This document shows positions 18,512-28,314 of a stretch of DNA of 64,000 nt, piece after piece; the stretch's first letter is position 1, and each line of letters opens with the position of its first letter. Source of the DNA: Segetibacter sp. (GTDB lineage Bacteria > Bacteroidota > Bacteroidia > Chitinophagales > Chitinophagaceae); assembly GCF_025963695.1 (NCBI RefSeq), contig NZ_JAOQAH010000091.1, forward strand, positions 1 to 64,000. Reading direction: 5' to 3'. The translations under genes and the position numbers were made by a program. Under the pieces are notes generated by a model, which searched no databases, was not told where the DNA came from, and saw only the letters and a program-made list of their open reading frames with translations.

Positions 18512-19489
18512 GTGAAAGACATTGTTAACAATATTTTGTCAGTGTCGCAAGACACTTTTGGCGCACATGCACTCGATATTTTCCAATTTCAATATCAGCA
18601 AAACATCGTTTATAAAAACTGGGTTGATGCTCTCCGGATTGATATTAAAAAGGTTACCGAATTTGCTCATATTCCTTTTTTGCCGGTTTCTTTTTTCAAA
18701 ACGCATAAAGTGGTTACCGGACCTATTGAACCTGAGCTTGTCTTTGAAAGCAGCGGTACTACCCGTACAGCTAACAGCAGGCACTTTGTAAAAGAACCAA
18801 AGTTATATACAGAAAGTTTTACAGAAGGTTTCCGAAAGTTTTATGGCGACCCCAAAGACTGGTGCATTATTGGTTTGCTTCCCTCTTTTCTTGAAAGAAA
18901 AGGATCGTCTTTAATTATGATGGTCGAAGAGCTGATAAGGATTTCTGGTCATAACAAAAGCGGCTTTTATTTATACGAGTTTGAAAAGTTGGCCAGCGTG
19001 TTACAGGATCTGGAGGACCGCAAGCAAAAGACATTGTTGATAGGCGTCACTTTTGCCCTGCTTGACTTTGCCGATCAGTTTCCGATAAAGCTAAAATATA
19101 CGACGGTAATGGAAACGGGTGGTATGAAGGGAAGGCGAAAGGAAATGGTGAGGGAAGAGGTGCATGCTATTTTGCAGCAACGGTTAGGCGTACCAACTGT
19201 ACATTCTGAATATGGAATGACAGAGTTATTGTCGCAGGGATATTCTTTTGGCGAAGGAATTTTTAACACGGTTCCGTGGATGAAAGTTTTGGTAAGAGAC
19301 GAAGACGACCCCCTATTAATAACTGGTAAGGGACGAGGATTAATTAATGTGATAGATCTTGCTAACATTTACAGTTGCAGTTTCATAGCTACAGATGACG
19401 TTGGAAGAATATTTGAAGATGGCAGTTTTGAAGTAGTTGGAAGAAGAGATAACAGCGATATAAGAGGGTGTAGTTTGATGGTTATGTAA
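18512..19489 (+). CDS. LuxE-family acyl-protein synthetase-like protein
   Basis: A 325-residue adenylate-forming enzyme of the LuxE/acyl-protein synthetase family, which activates a carboxylic acid with ATP. Diagnostic stretches are FESSGTTRTANSRHFV near residue 78 (nucleotide-binding loop), VMETGGMKGRRKEM near 200 and SEYGMTELLSQGY near 233. The start is GTG at 18512. No other lux or fatty-acid reductase gene is nearby, so bioluminescence is not implied. A role in surface or exopolymer acyl modification is possible but unproven. Confidence 0.85.
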   Translation: MKDIVNNILSVSQDTFGAHALDIFQFQYQQNIVYKNWVDALRIDIKKVTEFAHIPFLPVSFFKTHKVVTGPIEPELVFESSGTTRTANSRHFVKEPKLYTESFTEGFRKFYGDPKDWCIIGLLPSFLERKGSSLIMMVEELIRISGHNKSGFYLYEFEKLASVLQDLEDRKQKTLLIGVTFALLDFADQFPIKLKYTTVMETGGMKGRRKEMVREEVHAILQQRLGVPTVHSEYGMTELLSQGYSFGEGIFNTVPWMKVLVRDEDDPLLITGKGRGLINVIDLANIYSCSFIATDDVGRIFEDGSFEVVGRRDNSDIRGCSLMVM

Positions 19490-19496
19490 GGCGTCA

Positions 19497-19557
19497 ATTT
19501 TTTTGTTTCGGTCATTTTATCTCCGGTTAAACATCGTTGCGTCGCAATACGTTCATC
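19497..19557 (-). repeat. Intergenic repeat, copy 7 (GCGACGC form)
   Basis: On the minus strand: core GCGACGCAACGATG at 19545-19532, TTTAACCGGAG, TGACCGAAAC and an A-tract. The T-run lies about 10 bases after the LuxE-like gene stop on the plus strand. Confidence 0.8.
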
Positions 19558-19655
19558 CAACTGTTTTTTAATTTAGCAAAAGCGAGTAATGTTTCTTTTA
19601 CATCTTTTGCATTAGCCCATATCGCTTGCTGAAACTCATACTGCCGACTTGCCAT
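19527..19655 (-). other. Possible 42-residue ORF ending in a repeat
   Basis: An ATG frame on the minus strand reads MASRQYEFQQAIWANAKDVK and onward, with an amphipathic-helix look, and closes with LRRNDV inside repeat copy 7. It could be a small gene or a remnant of a longer one. No homology is recognised. The rest of the 19490-19829 gap holds only repeat material and the recQ leader. Confidence 0.25.
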
Positions 19656-19698
19656 ACTCTTTTTTTAAATGGAAGGTGCTTTAGCAATAATGGAAGGA

Positions 19699-19745
19699 TG
19701 AATAGAATTCTTAAAAGTACAAGAGTGCGACGCCCCTAATGATGA
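19699..19745 (+). repeat. Repeat head fragment A
   Basis: AAAAGTACAAGAGTGCGACGC matches the repeat head plus the GCGACGC dyad, but no clear body or A-tract follows. The 35 bases at 19699-19733 match 24208-24242 at 30 of 35 positions. Confidence 0.55.
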
Positions 19746-19829
19746 TAGGATAACTGAGGACGGATCACAAAAAAGTTTCCTGAGAACTCTTGTTTGCGCT
19801 AATTTTAAAATACATGAATTATTTCTATT

Positions 19830-21995
19830 ATGTCTTCAATTAATCCCACGGCAATTTTACAAAGGGTGTTCGGCTACGATTCCTTTAGACACAATCAACA
19901 GGAAATAGTTGAGCATGTGCTTGCAGGAAATGACGCGATGGTGCTGATGCCAACGGGTGGCGGTAAAAGTTTGTGCTACCAGGTGCCCGCCTTGTGTTTG
20001 CCGGGAGCAACCATTGTTGTAAGCCCGTTAATTGCGTTGATGAAAGACCAGGTAGATGCATTGGTTGTAAACGGTATTAGCGCAGCTTTTTTAAACAGTA
20101 CCCAAAGCAATGCCGAACAAAATGCAATCTTTAAAAAGCTACAATCCAACCAGCTTAAATTGTTGTACCTGGCGCCCGAAAGGTTAATGGGAAAGGAGAC
20201 ACAGTTTATGCAATTTTTACAACAAATAAATGTTTCCCTTTTTGCGGTTGATGAAGCGCATTGCATATCGCAATGGGGCCACGACTTCAGGCCGGAATAT
20301 TTGGTGCTGGGCCAGCTTAAGCAAAAGTTTCCTTCTACTCCAATCATTGCACTTACGGCTACTGCCGATGCGCTTACTCAAAAAGATATCATTGATAAGC
20401 TGCAGTTTGATGATGTAAGGGTTTTTGAAAACAGTTTTAACCGCCCCAACATTTGGTATTATGTAAAACCAAAAAAGAATTATTATGAAGCGCTGATCAG
20501 TTACCTGAAACAGCATAAACAAGACAGCGGAATTATTTATTGTTTAAGCAGGACTTCGACCGAAAAGCTTGCGGAAGATTTGCAAGCGGATGGCTTTAAC
20601 GCGCAGGCTTATCATGCAGGTTTAGACAAAGGAGTAAGAGATGAAAGACAGGACAAGTTTCTGAAAGATGATATAAACATTATCGTTGCAACGATTGCTT
20701 TTGGTATGGGTATTAATAAAAGTAATGTGCGTTTTGTAGTTCATGTAGATCTGCCAAAGAATATAGAAGGCTATTACCAGGAAACCGGCCGGGCAGGAAG
20801 AGATGGATTACATAGCGAGGCTGTATTATTTTATGGTGCGGGCGACGTATTGAAACTAAAACGTTTTGCCGAAGTGGAAGGAAATGAGGCCCAGACAAAG
20901 ATTATGCTTCAAAAGCTTGATAAGATGAGCAAGTTCTGCGAGATAAAAACATGTAGACGAAAGTACCTGCTTAATTATTTTGGTGATGAGGCGGCCGACT
21001 ATTGTGGTAGTTGCGATGTATGTTTAAATAAACCAGTTTTAAAGGATACTACCATTATTGCCCAAAAAATTTTAAGTGCTGTTGTACGATTGAAAGAAAG
21101 TTTTGGTATGAGATACGTTGTAGATGTTTTAAGAGGAAGTAACAACGAAAAGATGCGTGCCGATCATAAAGCACTTAGTGTTTACGGAATTGGTAAAGAT
21201 GTTTCAAAGGAGGAGTGGTTGCATTATACAAAGGAGCTGCTCGACTATGAGTATCTCGTGCAATCAGACGGGCAATATCCTGTATTACACTTAACTGAAA
21301 AAGGCAGAGCAGTGTTGTTTCAAAAAGAAAAGGTGTATTTGTCAGCTCCTGTGAATATAGAAATTGCACACGAACCCGAGATTCACCAACAGCATTCTTA
21401 CGAAAAAGAGTTATTCGAAAACCTGAAACTGTTGCGCAACAAAATAGCGCGGGAGGAAAACGTGCCTTCTTACATTATTTTTAGCGACAGCACTTTACTT
21501 GATCTTGCAACTTATCTTCCAATTACTTCAAGTGAATTATTGAAAATCTCGGGGTTCGGCGCTTTTAAGGCAGAGAAATATGGACAAGCATTTTTAGAGA
21601 TGGTACAAGACTTTTGTATGGCTTATAAGTTGCAAACCCGTACCCACTTAAGACAGCCAAAGCGCGAGAGAAAGCAAACAGCTCCTGGTACGGAACGTGC
21701 GTCTGATACCAAACGTCTCACCTTTGAGATGTATAAAAAAGGTAAAACGATTGCGGAGATTGCAGAAGAAAGAAACCTGTCTGCCATCACCATTGAAACT
21801 CATCTGAGCTTTTATATTGCCAGACACGAACTTCAAATAGATGACCTGGTGGAAGGGAGTAAACGAATGGCGATAGAGAAATCTGCAGAAATATTTGGGC
21901 GGAATAGTTTAAAGGTTTTAAAAGAAAATTTACCGGAAGAGATTGGATACGGAGATATTAGAATGGTGTTGGCCGCCATGAATGCAAATGATTAA
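19830..21995 (+). CDS. recQ: ATP-dependent DNA helicase RecQ
   Basis: A 3'-5' DNA helicase in recombination and replication repair, 721 residues. In order: Walker A in [15 protein letters not shown] near 47, [17 protein letters not shown] near 140, helicase C-domain motif [14 protein letters not shown] near 265 and [10 protein letters not shown] near 317, the four-cysteine zinc site ([17 protein letters not shown]) near 372-402, an RQC winged helix, an HRDC domain near 530-600, and a C-terminal helix-turn-helix extension ([20 protein letters not shown]). This extended form is common in Bacteroidota. The ATG at 19830 fits. Confidence 0.96.
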   Translation: MSSINPTAILQRVFGYDSFRHNQQEIVEHVLAGNDAMVLMPTGGGKSLCYQVPALCLPGATIVVSPLIALMKDQVDALVVNGISAAFLNSTQSNAEQNAIFKKLQSNQLKLLYLAPERLMGKETQFMQFLQQINVSLFAVDEAHCISQWGHDFRPEYLVLGQLKQKFPSTPIIALTATADALTQKDIIDKLQFDDVRVFENSFNRPNIWYYVKPKKNYYEALISYLKQHKQDSGIIYCLSRTSTEKLAEDLQADGFNAQAYHAGLDKGVRDERQDKFLKDDINIIVATIAFGMGINKSNVRFVVHVDLPKNIEGYYQETGRAGRDGLHSEAVLFYGAGDVLKLKRFAEVEGNEAQTKIMLQKLDKMSKFCEIKTCRRKYLLNYFGDEAADYCGSCDVCLNKPVLKDTTIIAQKILSAVVRLKESFGMRYVVDVLRGSNNEKMRADHKALSVYGIGKDVSKEEWLHYTKELLDYEYLVQSDGQYPVLHLTEKGRAVLFQKEKVYLSAPVNIEIAHEPEIHQQHSYEKELFENLKLLRNKIAREENVPSYIIFSDSTLLDLATYLPITSSELLKISGFGAFKAEKYGQAFLEMVQDFCMAYKLQTRTHLRQPKRERKQTAPGTERASDTKRLTFEMYKKGKTIAEIAEERNLSAITIETHLSFYIARHELQIDDLVEGSKRMAIEKSAEIFGRNSLKVLKENLPEEIGYGDIRMVLAAMNAND

Positions 21996-22082
21996 GATAA
22001 TTTTTCTTAGCGATTTTTAACATCGTGCCGGTACGAACGATTTTAAAGCAAAACAAATTACTTTAGACAAATAAACTTGCAT

Positions 22083-23468
22083 ATGCCGTCAACAAATGTT
22101 CCTACTAACACTCCTGTAATAAACGAGTTTGTCGATGGAGTTGAAAAAGATGTAAACGATTGCACACCAAAAACATTTTGGTCGGCACTCACAGAAGATT
22201 GGTGGGCGGTAATAATAGGAGGAATTATTGTTGCCGGTATCCTGGGATTTGCGATAGCATCACCTGGTTTTAAATTTACGACTCCGGTTTATCAATGGGC
22301 TGATACGAACGATCTGGTAACCAAAGTTTTTGCCATCAACAACCTTCTGTTGATAGCGGCGATTGGTTTGGTCTTTATGGCGATCTCCTCAATAGCAATT
22401 TCATTGTCGGGAGGTAATGCAGGAAAATTTGTTAAGGGCTTCGCTTTAATATTTGTGCTTGGTATTGTTTCGCTCATACTCGCTGGCAATAAAACAGTGA
22501 ACTATTATGGTATAGAATATGTTGTTTTTGCGTTGTTTTCAGGGTTGTTAATTGGCAATTTAACCGCCCTTCCCGCATGGTTAAAAGAAGCAGCCCGTTC
22601 TGAGTTTTTTATTAAAACAGGATTGGTGATATTAGGAACGAGCATTTTATTTACCGATATCGTACAAGCCGGAATACCGGGAATTTTGCAGGCGGTTGTA
22701 GTGGTGTCGACAGTATGGTTCTTTTCGATGTGGTTATCAAGGTTGCTGAAAGTAGATGATGAGTTTGGGGTGATATTAGCTTCTGCTGTTTCCATTTGCG
22801 GCGTGTCAGCGGCGATAGTTGCAGCAGGTGCAATCAATGGAGATAAAAAGAAACTTTCGTACGTTACTTCATTGGTGTTGCTGGTTGCTATTCCTATGCT
22901 CATTTTTATGCCTTATGTTATTCGTGCGTTGGGTTTGTCAGATATTGTAGCAGGTGCGTGGCTTGGAGGAACGTTAGATACTACGGCATCGGTTACCGCT
23001 GCGGCACAGCTGGTTGGCCCGTTAGCAATTAAAGCGGGCGTAATTGTAAAATTTTCTCAGAATGTCTTAATTGGTGTAGCCGCTATTTTTATTGCCGCCT
23101 GGTGGACACTAAAGAAAGACCCGTCAGCAAAAATTTCTACAGAAGGCAAAGGGGTGTCGATTGTATGGGAGCGGTTTCCAAAGTTTGTGCTAGGCTTTTT
23201 GGCTGCTTCGTTACTGTTCTCATTTCTTGTTCCTACCGGTACTACTAAACAAGTTGCTGGTATGCTTAATAGTCTGCGTACTGTATGGTTTGCACTTGCT
23301 TTTGTAGCGATTGGTTTAGAAGCAAGATTCGCTGACCTGGTTAAAATTCAAGGTGGGCGGCCTGCACTTACTTTTATCCTGGCGCAACTCTTTAATATTG
23401 CCTGGACATTGTTGTGGGCGTATTTGTTATTTGGAGGAGTATTGTTTCCTGCGCCTGATATTAAGTAG
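22083..23468 (+). CDS. YeiH/UPF0324 family membrane transporter
   Basis: A 461-residue polytopic protein of the YeiH family (annotated as putative sulfate exporters). Family segments include LFSGLLIGNLTALPAWLK, EFFIKTGLVILGTSILF, SICGVSAAIVAAGAI, GAWLGGTLDTTASVTAA and the terminal FVAIGLEARFADL. The N-terminal 45 residues are soluble. ATG at 22083 is preferred over a TTG 6 bases earlier. It converges on the Dph6-like gene. Substrate is not established for the family. Confidence 0.88.
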   Translation: MPSTNVPTNTPVINEFVDGVEKDVNDCTPKTFWSALTEDWWAVIIGGIIVAGILGFAIASPGFKFTTPVYQWADTNDLVTKVFAINNLLLIAAIGLVFMAISSIAISLSGGNAGKFVKGFALIFVLGIVSLILAGNKTVNYYGIEYVVFALFSGLLIGNLTALPAWLKEAARSEFFIKTGLVILGTSILFTDIVQAGIPGILQAVVVVSTVWFFSMWLSRLLKVDDEFGVILASAVSICGVSAAIVAAGAINGDKKKLSYVTSLVLLVAIPMLIFMPYVIRALGLSDIVAGAWLGGTLDTTASVTAAAQLVGPLAIKAGVIVKFSQNVLIGVAAIFIAAWWTLKKDPSAKISTEGKGVSIVWERFPKFVLGFLAASLLFSFLVPTGTTKQVAGMLNSLRTVWFALAFVAIGLEARFADLVKIQGGRPALTFILAQLFNIAWTLLWAYLLFGGVLFPAPDIK

Positions 23469-23520
23469 CCAGGGAATAATACTTCTGTCATCTTGTAGCT
23501 AAATGGTGGCGAATACGGTG

Positions 23521-24171
23521 TTATTGGGCAAGCTGCAAATTGCAGAACCAAAATTTTTCATGCAAGGTTTTTCCCTCAACGGTTACACTTAAAGGTTTGT
23601 TGAAGAGTGTACAATTTAGAACAAGGGTGTGATATTCTCCGTTTTCTCCGCATGCATCTACTCCTAATGCTTCCAGTTCATCAACTAAGGTTGGGGTAAT
23701 TATTTGGCCTAAAAACCTTTCTCCCATTACTTCATTACAACTTACAATCATGGTTTCAATTCCGCTGGCAAGCATTTCATCTACCAGTTTTCGGCGGTCT
23801 TGTTTCCATAATGGCAAGACTGCCTGTAAGCCTGCTTTCGCACACACCATTTCTTCCCAGTCCCGATGTGCTTGTAAGTCTATGTCTCCAAAGACTGCGT
23901 ACTGCAATGCAAACTGTGCTTTGATTAATTTCAATGCGTTTACAAACTTTGTTTCATAGTCTTGCCAGCTACTTGGAAACAGATACATGGGCAAATTTGC
24001 TCTATCTGCCTGGGCTTTTAAGATTTCAGAAGGAATTCCGTGGCTTCGGGATATTTTGCCATGTTCATTTAAAACGTTCAACAGTGCTTTTGGTTGATAT
24101 CCTTGTTTAATTGCCTGCATTAGCGCAAAACAACTGTCTTTGCCACCGCTCCAGCTACAGGTAGTATTCAT
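23521..24171 (-). CDS. Dph6-like ATP pyrophosphatase (diphthine–ammonia ligase family)
   Basis: A 216-residue N-type ATP pyrophosphatase. The PP-loop SWSGGKDS lies at residues 6-13, and GDIDLQAHRDWEE near 95 and CGENGEYHTLVL near 174 are conserved in the Dph6 family. In eukaryotes Dph6 amidates diphthine on elongation factor 2; bacteria lack diphthamide, so the real substrate is unknown. No operon partner: the rnhA gene upstream is about 280 bases away, with repeats between. Confidence 0.88.
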   Translation of the reverse strand: MNTTCSWSGGKDSCFALMQAIKQGYQPKALLNVLNEHGKISRSHGIPSEILKAQADRANLPMYLFPSSWQDYETKFVNALKLIKAQFALQYAVFGDIDLQAHRDWEEMVCAKAGLQAVLPLWKQDRRKLVDEMLASGIETMIVSCNEVMGERFLGQIITPTLVDELEALGVDACGENGEYHTLVLNCTLFNKPLSVTVEGKTLHEKFWFCNLQLAQ

Positions 24172-24207
24172 GGTTAGTTTGAATATTTATTGGGAGTTTT
24201 ACCTCGT

Positions 24208-24245
24208 TGAATAGAATAAATAAAAGTACAAGAGCGCGATGCACG
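24208..24245 (+). repeat. Repeat head fragment B
   Basis: AAAAGTACAAGAGCGCGATGC resembles fragment A (30 of 35 bases identical over the longer match) with an imperfect dyad GCGATGC. A complete copy follows 55 bases later in the same gap. Confidence 0.5.
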
Positions 24246-24299
24246 AAAACCCTAAATGGGCTTGAAACCAGACAAAAATGAACTGCCGATTTTTTGGTT

Positions 24300-24360
24300 G
24301 CAGTACAAGGGAGTGACACAACGATGTTTAATAGAAATCCGGCCGCCTGTAACAAAAAAA
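24300..24360 (+). repeat. Intergenic repeat, copy 8 (GTGACAC form)
   Basis: Head GCAGTACAAGGGA, core GTGACACAACGATG at 24313-24326, TTTAATAGAAAT, CCGGCCGCCTGTAAC and an A-tract. This is one of the best-preserved copies. The A-tract faces the rnhA 3' end. Confidence 0.85.
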
Positions 24361-24455
24361 TATTCATGTTTATTAGCAACAATGATTTCTACAGGGTTGG
24401 GAAGCGGGTAACAAAAATATTATCATTTGTACTATTGACCATTGCCGGATCACCT

Positions 24456-24938
24456 TTATCTGTTTGCGAGTTCTCGCTCATACCCTTCATCGACTAAGAG
24501 GTTTCTGCCATCTGCAGCAGTTGTTGCAAGAACATCGCAGCGATTGTTTAATGGATTGTCTGCGTGGCCTTTTACCCACTGAAAGGTAATCTGGTAGTCT
24601 TTAGCGATGTTGTAAAAACGGGTCCACAAGTCTTTGTTTTTTTTGCCGCCGGCAAAGTTTGTCTTTATCCATTTATCGAGCCATTTAAGCTGCACTGATT
24701 TTACGATGTATTGACTATCTGTGTAAATGGTTAAAGGAATATTTTTTTTCGTGAGGCTTTCAAGTGCAGAGATGACACCTAGTAACTCCATGCGGTTGTT
24801 GGTCGTTTTGCGATAACCGGCCGAAAGTTCTTTACGTTTATCACCCCACAGCAAAATTGCGCCATAACCGCCCGGACCCGGATTGCCACGACTTGACCCA
24901 TCAGTGTATATTATTAGTTGGTGTTCGTTTGTTGACAT
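24456..24938 (-). CDS. rnhA: Ribonuclease HI
   Basis: Degrades RNA in RNA-DNA hybrids. 160 residues with all four catalytic acids: Asp in IYTDGSSRGNPG, Glu in NNRMELLGVISALE, Asp in YTDSQYIVKSV and Asp in NNRCDVLA, plus the basic protrusion region (KWLDKWIKTNFAGGKKNK). The stop is 283 bases from the next gene. It starts 2 bases after the PhzF-like gene, so the two are one transcription unit. Confidence 0.96.
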   Translation of the reverse strand: MSTNEHQLIIYTDGSSRGNPGPGGYGAILLWGDKRKELSAGYRKTTNNRMELLGVISALESLTKKNIPLTIYTDSQYIVKSVQLKWLDKWIKTNFAGGKKNKDLWTRFYNIAKDYQITFQWVKGHADNPLNNRCDVLATTAADGRNLLVDEGYERELANR

Positions 24939-24940
24939 AG

Positions 24941-25726
24941 TTACAAGTAGAATTCTCCTTTTAGATATAAAACGGCGCTCCCCGCCATGGTTACCCGTTC
25001 GCCCCTGTCTTCACAAAATAATTCGCCTTCACGCGCCGACAATTGTTTTGCTGTCAGCACAGTTTTATTTAATTCTTTTGCCCAGTAGGGAATAAGATTG
25101 CAATGTGCTGAACCAGTTACCGGGTCTTCGCCGATTACAGAATTTGGAACAAAAAAGCGTGAAACAAAGTCCACTTCTTCGGAAGCTGCCGTCACGATTA
25201 CTCCAATGGTATCTAGCTGGTTTAAAAAACTAAAGTCAGGAACAATTTGCTTTATTAATGCTTCATCTTCATACACTAAAAAATAGTCTCTTGACTTTAA
25301 TACTTTAAGAGGCGGAAAGTTGACGCCTTTTAATAAAGCTTCGGGCACTGCACATGCCTGCGGCATTCTGCTCGGAAAGTTTAGTTCAATCAATTCACCT
25401 TTTTTTCTTACTTCAAGCATTCCACTTTTGGTTCGAAACTTTATAACCTCTTTTGCGAAATGTAGATAATTAAAGAGCACAAAAGCGGTTGCAAGAGTAG
25501 CATGACCGCAAAGGTCTATTTCGTATTCAGGAGTAAACCAACGTAGATGAAAGCCTTCATTTTCTCTTACGAAAAAAGCTGTTTCGCTGAGATTGTTTTC
25601 TGCTGCAAGCTTTTGCATTACTTCATCTGGTAACCAGGTTTCTAATGGACAAACTGCCGCAGGATTTCCACCAAATAGTTTTGTTGTGAAAGCATCAACC
25701 TGGTAGATCGTAAAAGGGTTGGACAT
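24941..25726 (-). CDS. PhzF family isomerase-like protein
   Basis: A 261-residue protein of the PhzF family with the diaminopimelate epimerase fold. Diagnostic features are the opening YQVDAFTTKLFGGNPAAVCPL, the catalytic glutamate in NNLSETAFF near residue 46, ELDLCGHATLATA-like EIDLCGHATLATAFV, and the second-half GEDPVTGSAHCNLIPYW. No phenazine pathway genes are nearby, so the substrate is unknown. It is co-transcribed with rnhA. Confidence 0.92.
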   Translation of the reverse strand: MSNPFTIYQVDAFTTKLFGGNPAAVCPLETWLPDEVMQKLAAENNLSETAFFVRENEGFHLRWFTPEYEIDLCGHATLATAFVLFNYLHFAKEVIKFRTKSGMLEVRKKGELIELNFPSRMPQACAVPEALLKGVNFPPLKVLKSRDYFLVYEDEALIKQIVPDFSFLNQLDTIGVIVTAASEEVDFVSRFFVPNSVIGEDPVTGSAHCNLIPYWAKELNKTVLTAKQLSAREGELFCEDRGERVTMAGSAVLYLKGEFYL

Positions 25727-25866
25727 GGGGTAACTTTGAACGGCAAAAGAACAATAAAAATAGTTGAGACGCGAAAAAAGATGACGGTGGACAGTTGAAG
25801 GAAAAAGGGGCAGATGACAGGTAACAGATGAGTATGATAGTGTGAAAACTTCGCACTTCGTTTTAA

Positions 25867-27495
25867 CTATACCTGCAGTAGTCCCATGTTAAACTCAGCA
25901 ATATGAGGTTGATTGTTTGCTGCCGCAATTCCTTCTGAAATTAGCTTTCGGGTGTCTAATGGGTCTATAATTTCATCCACCCATAACCGCGCAGCGGCGT
26001 AGTATGCGCTGGTTTGCTTCTCGTATTGACCTTTTAATTTGCTTAATAACTCTTGTTCGGCCTCTGGTGTAACTTCCTGGCCTTTGGCTTTCAATCCTGC
26101 GACTTGTATTTGTAACATTGTTTTCGCTGCTTGTTCTCCCCCCATTACAGCAATCCTGGCTGTTGGCCATGCATAAATAAACCGGGGATCATAGGCTTTG
26201 CCACACATGGCATAATTACCTGCACCGTAACTATTGCCAATAACAATGGAAATTTTGGGTACGACCGAGTTAGCAACGGCGTTTACCATCTTAGCTCCGT
26301 CCTTAATGATACCCGAGTGCTCGCTTCTGCTGCCAACCATAAACCCGGTTACATCGTGAAGGAAAACAAGGGGAATTTTCTTCTGGTTACAATTCATAAT
26401 AAACCTTGCTGCTTTGTCAGCACTGTCATTATAAATTACTCCACCCATTTGTAGTTCACCTTTTTTATTCTTTATCACCAGTCGCTGGTTGGCCACAATA
26501 CCTACTGCCCAGCCATCAATTCTTGCGTAGCCACAAACTATTGTTTTGCCATAATGCTCCTTAAATTGTTCAAATTCGCTGCGGTCAACAATTCGCTCAA
26601 TTATTTCAACCATGTTGTATGGCTTCACATTTCCTTGTGGAAACATGCCATACATTTCTTTTGGATCTTTTTTAGGCAGAGTTGGTTCTGTTCTGTTAAA
26701 TCCAGCTGTTTTTGGAGCAGCCAGCTTGCTGATAATCTTTTTTATATGGTCGAGACATTCCTGCTCGTTAGGAAATTTATAATCAGCGATTCCGCTTATT
26801 TCGTTGTGGGTAGCAGCGCCGCCCAATATTTCTGCATCGACTTCTTCGCCGACTGCTGCTTTCACCAGGTAGGGACCTGCGAGATAGATGCTGCCATTCC
26901 CTTCAACCATTAAAGTTTCGTCGCTCATAATTGGTAGGTAAGCGCCGCCAGCAACACATGCACCCATTACCGCCGCAATTTGTGTGATGCCCATTGCACT
27001 CATTCGCGCATTGTTTCTGAAGATCCTTCCGAAGTGCTCTTTATCGGGGAAGATTTCATCCTGCATAGGAAGAAAAACACCAGCACTATCTACCAGGTAA
27101 ATAACAGGAAGATTGTTTTCCATTGCAATTTCCTGCATTCTTAAATTTTTCTTACCGGTGATGGGAAACCACGCGCCTGCCTTAACCGTTTGATCGTTTG
27201 CGATGATTACACATTGTCGGCCGCTGATATATCCAAGTCCTGCTACTGTTCCCCCTGCAGGGCACCCGCCTTGATCTTCGTACATTTCAAAACCTGCAAA
27301 CGATCCAATTTCGATGAATGGCTTTTCTTCGTCGGTTAGGTAAGCAATTCTTTCCCGGGCGGTTAATTTATTTTTTTCGTGTTGTTTCTCGATCGATTTT
27401 GTTCCGCCGCCTGCTTTTATTTTTTCGTACCGTTCGTTTTTAATACTTACCGACATCTTCAGTGCCTCTTCATTCTTATTAAATTCCAGGTTCAT
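25867..27495 (-). CDS. Acyl-CoA carboxylase carboxyltransferase (beta) subunit
   Basis: The 542-residue biotin-dependent carboxyltransferase transfers CO2 from biotin to an acyl-CoA. It has two crotonase-fold halves. Features include the N-terminal KLTARERIAYL, the first-half oxyanion region AAVMGACVAGGAYLP, LVFLHDVTGFMVGS and the second-half SYGAGNYAMCGKAYDPRF with WPTARIAVMGGEQAA. The sequence looks closest to 3-methylcrotonyl- or geranyl-CoA carboxylase beta subunits, suggesting leucine catabolism, but propionyl-CoA cannot be excluded. No biotin carboxylase alpha subunit is in the window. A later in-frame ATG (MSVSIKNERYEKI) is a possible start. Confidence 0.9.
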   Translation of the reverse strand: MNLEFNKNEEALKMSVSIKNERYEKIKAGGGTKSIEKQHEKNKLTARERIAYLTDEEKPFIEIGSFAGFEMYEDQGGCPAGGTVAGLGYISGRQCVIIANDQTVKAGAWFPITGKKNLRMQEIAMENNLPVIYLVDSAGVFLPMQDEIFPDKEHFGRIFRNNARMSAMGITQIAAVMGACVAGGAYLPIMSDETLMVEGNGSIYLAGPYLVKAAVGEEVDAEILGGAATHNEISGIADYKFPNEQECLDHIKKIISKLAAPKTAGFNRTEPTLPKKDPKEMYGMFPQGNVKPYNMVEIIERIVDRSEFEQFKEHYGKTIVCGYARIDGWAVGIVANQRLVIKNKKGELQMGGVIYNDSADKAARFIMNCNQKKIPLVFLHDVTGFMVGSRSEHSGIIKDGAKMVNAVANSVVPKISIVIGNSYGAGNYAMCGKAYDPRFIYAWPTARIAVMGGEQAAKTMLQIQVAGLKAKGQEVTPEAEQELLSKLKGQYEKQTSAYYAAARLWVDEIIDPLDTRKLISEGIAAANNQPHIAEFNMGLLQV

Positions 27496-27564
27496 AAGTA
27501 GTGTATTGAAGACAAAGATAGGTGAGCGACTTTTTGTTAGGAGTTATACGGACAGCGCAATAAC

Positions 27565-28290
27565 TTACTTAAGGCGTTTTTGCAAACGAAGCCTATAAGC
27601 ATTCATAGCTGTTTTTCCTAATTTTGTAATTAGTCGATAGTTTACAATTGCGCCAACAGGTGCTCCGATTATCGGAACTAACTGGGCCATTTTTGCTAAG
27701 TCAATATAGTCGCGGTATTCTTGTTGAAAAGTTCGCCAGTCGAATTCGTGTATGTCTTCAGGTAATTGCTGGCTGATGTTTTCCCAATCACGAATTTTCT
27801 GGTAAATTTCTTTTCTTCTTTGATCACTGCAAAACGCCAGTTGGAAAATATGCAATAGGTATAGCCTTTCCCGGTAGTCACCGGTGTCAAATCCATAAAC
27901 AGAAGCAATCTCAAAAAGTAGTTTTATCTTAATTCCCAATAACAAAGGAAAGTCGGCAAGCCCTAATAATATGCCTCCTGCGCCGGTTATTCCGCCCTCG
28001 GCTGCTGCGGTATGTTTGTAAAATTTTATTTTTTCAAGTACCACCGCTTCCCGTACTTCAAGGCTTCCTTCCGTTCGGGCATTTGCAGTGGTCCATTCTG
28101 ATCCAAACAAAACTACCCTGAACATTTGTTTAATTGCTGTCGTAATTGCGCTATGAACCTTTTCCGGAATTATTTTATTAATTCTATCCTGTACCTTTTT
28201 TGAAAGGCGGTTAAAATAACCGGGGCTTCGCAACATTGCTCTATGCCAGATGGAAACTTCTCTAAAAGCTTTTACTTCGTAATCATTCAT
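27565..28290 (-). CDS. EcsC family protein
   Basis: A 241-residue EcsC-family protein. The glycine-rich stretch AAAEGGITGAGGILLGLADFPLLLGIKIKL (positions about 95-125) is the family hallmark, and a second glycine/proline stretch (LVPIIGAPVGAIVNY) lies near 208. Despite its name from the Bacillus ecs locus, no ABC transporter genes are beside it. Molecular function is unknown. The upstream VanX-like gene ends 24 bases away, so they may be co-transcribed. Confidence 0.88.
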   Translation of the reverse strand: MNDYEVKAFREVSIWHRAMLRSPGYFNRLSKKVQDRINKIIPEKVHSAITTAIKQMFRVVLFGSEWTTANARTEGSLEVREAVVLEKIKFYKHTAAAEGGITGAGGILLGLADFPLLLGIKIKLLFEIASVYGFDTGDYRERLYLLHIFQLAFCSDQRRKEIYQKIRDWENISQQLPEDIHEFDWRTFQQEYRDYIDLAKMAQLVPIIGAPVGAIVNYRLITKLGKTAMNAYRLRLQKRLK

Positions 28291-28314
28291 TTTTAATCTA
28301 TTAAAAGGTAACGC

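Noticed and set aside
18512-19489. Bioluminescence operon
   Set aside because: The LuxE-like gene stands alone, without luxAB or luxCD.
22018-22055. Possible additional repeat copy before the YeiH-like gene
   Set aside because: AACATCGTGCCGGTACG recalls the core, but the dyad and A-tract are missing.
24155-24382. 75-residue minus-strand frame
   Set aside because: Runs through both a head fragment and a full repeat copy; composition is not coding.
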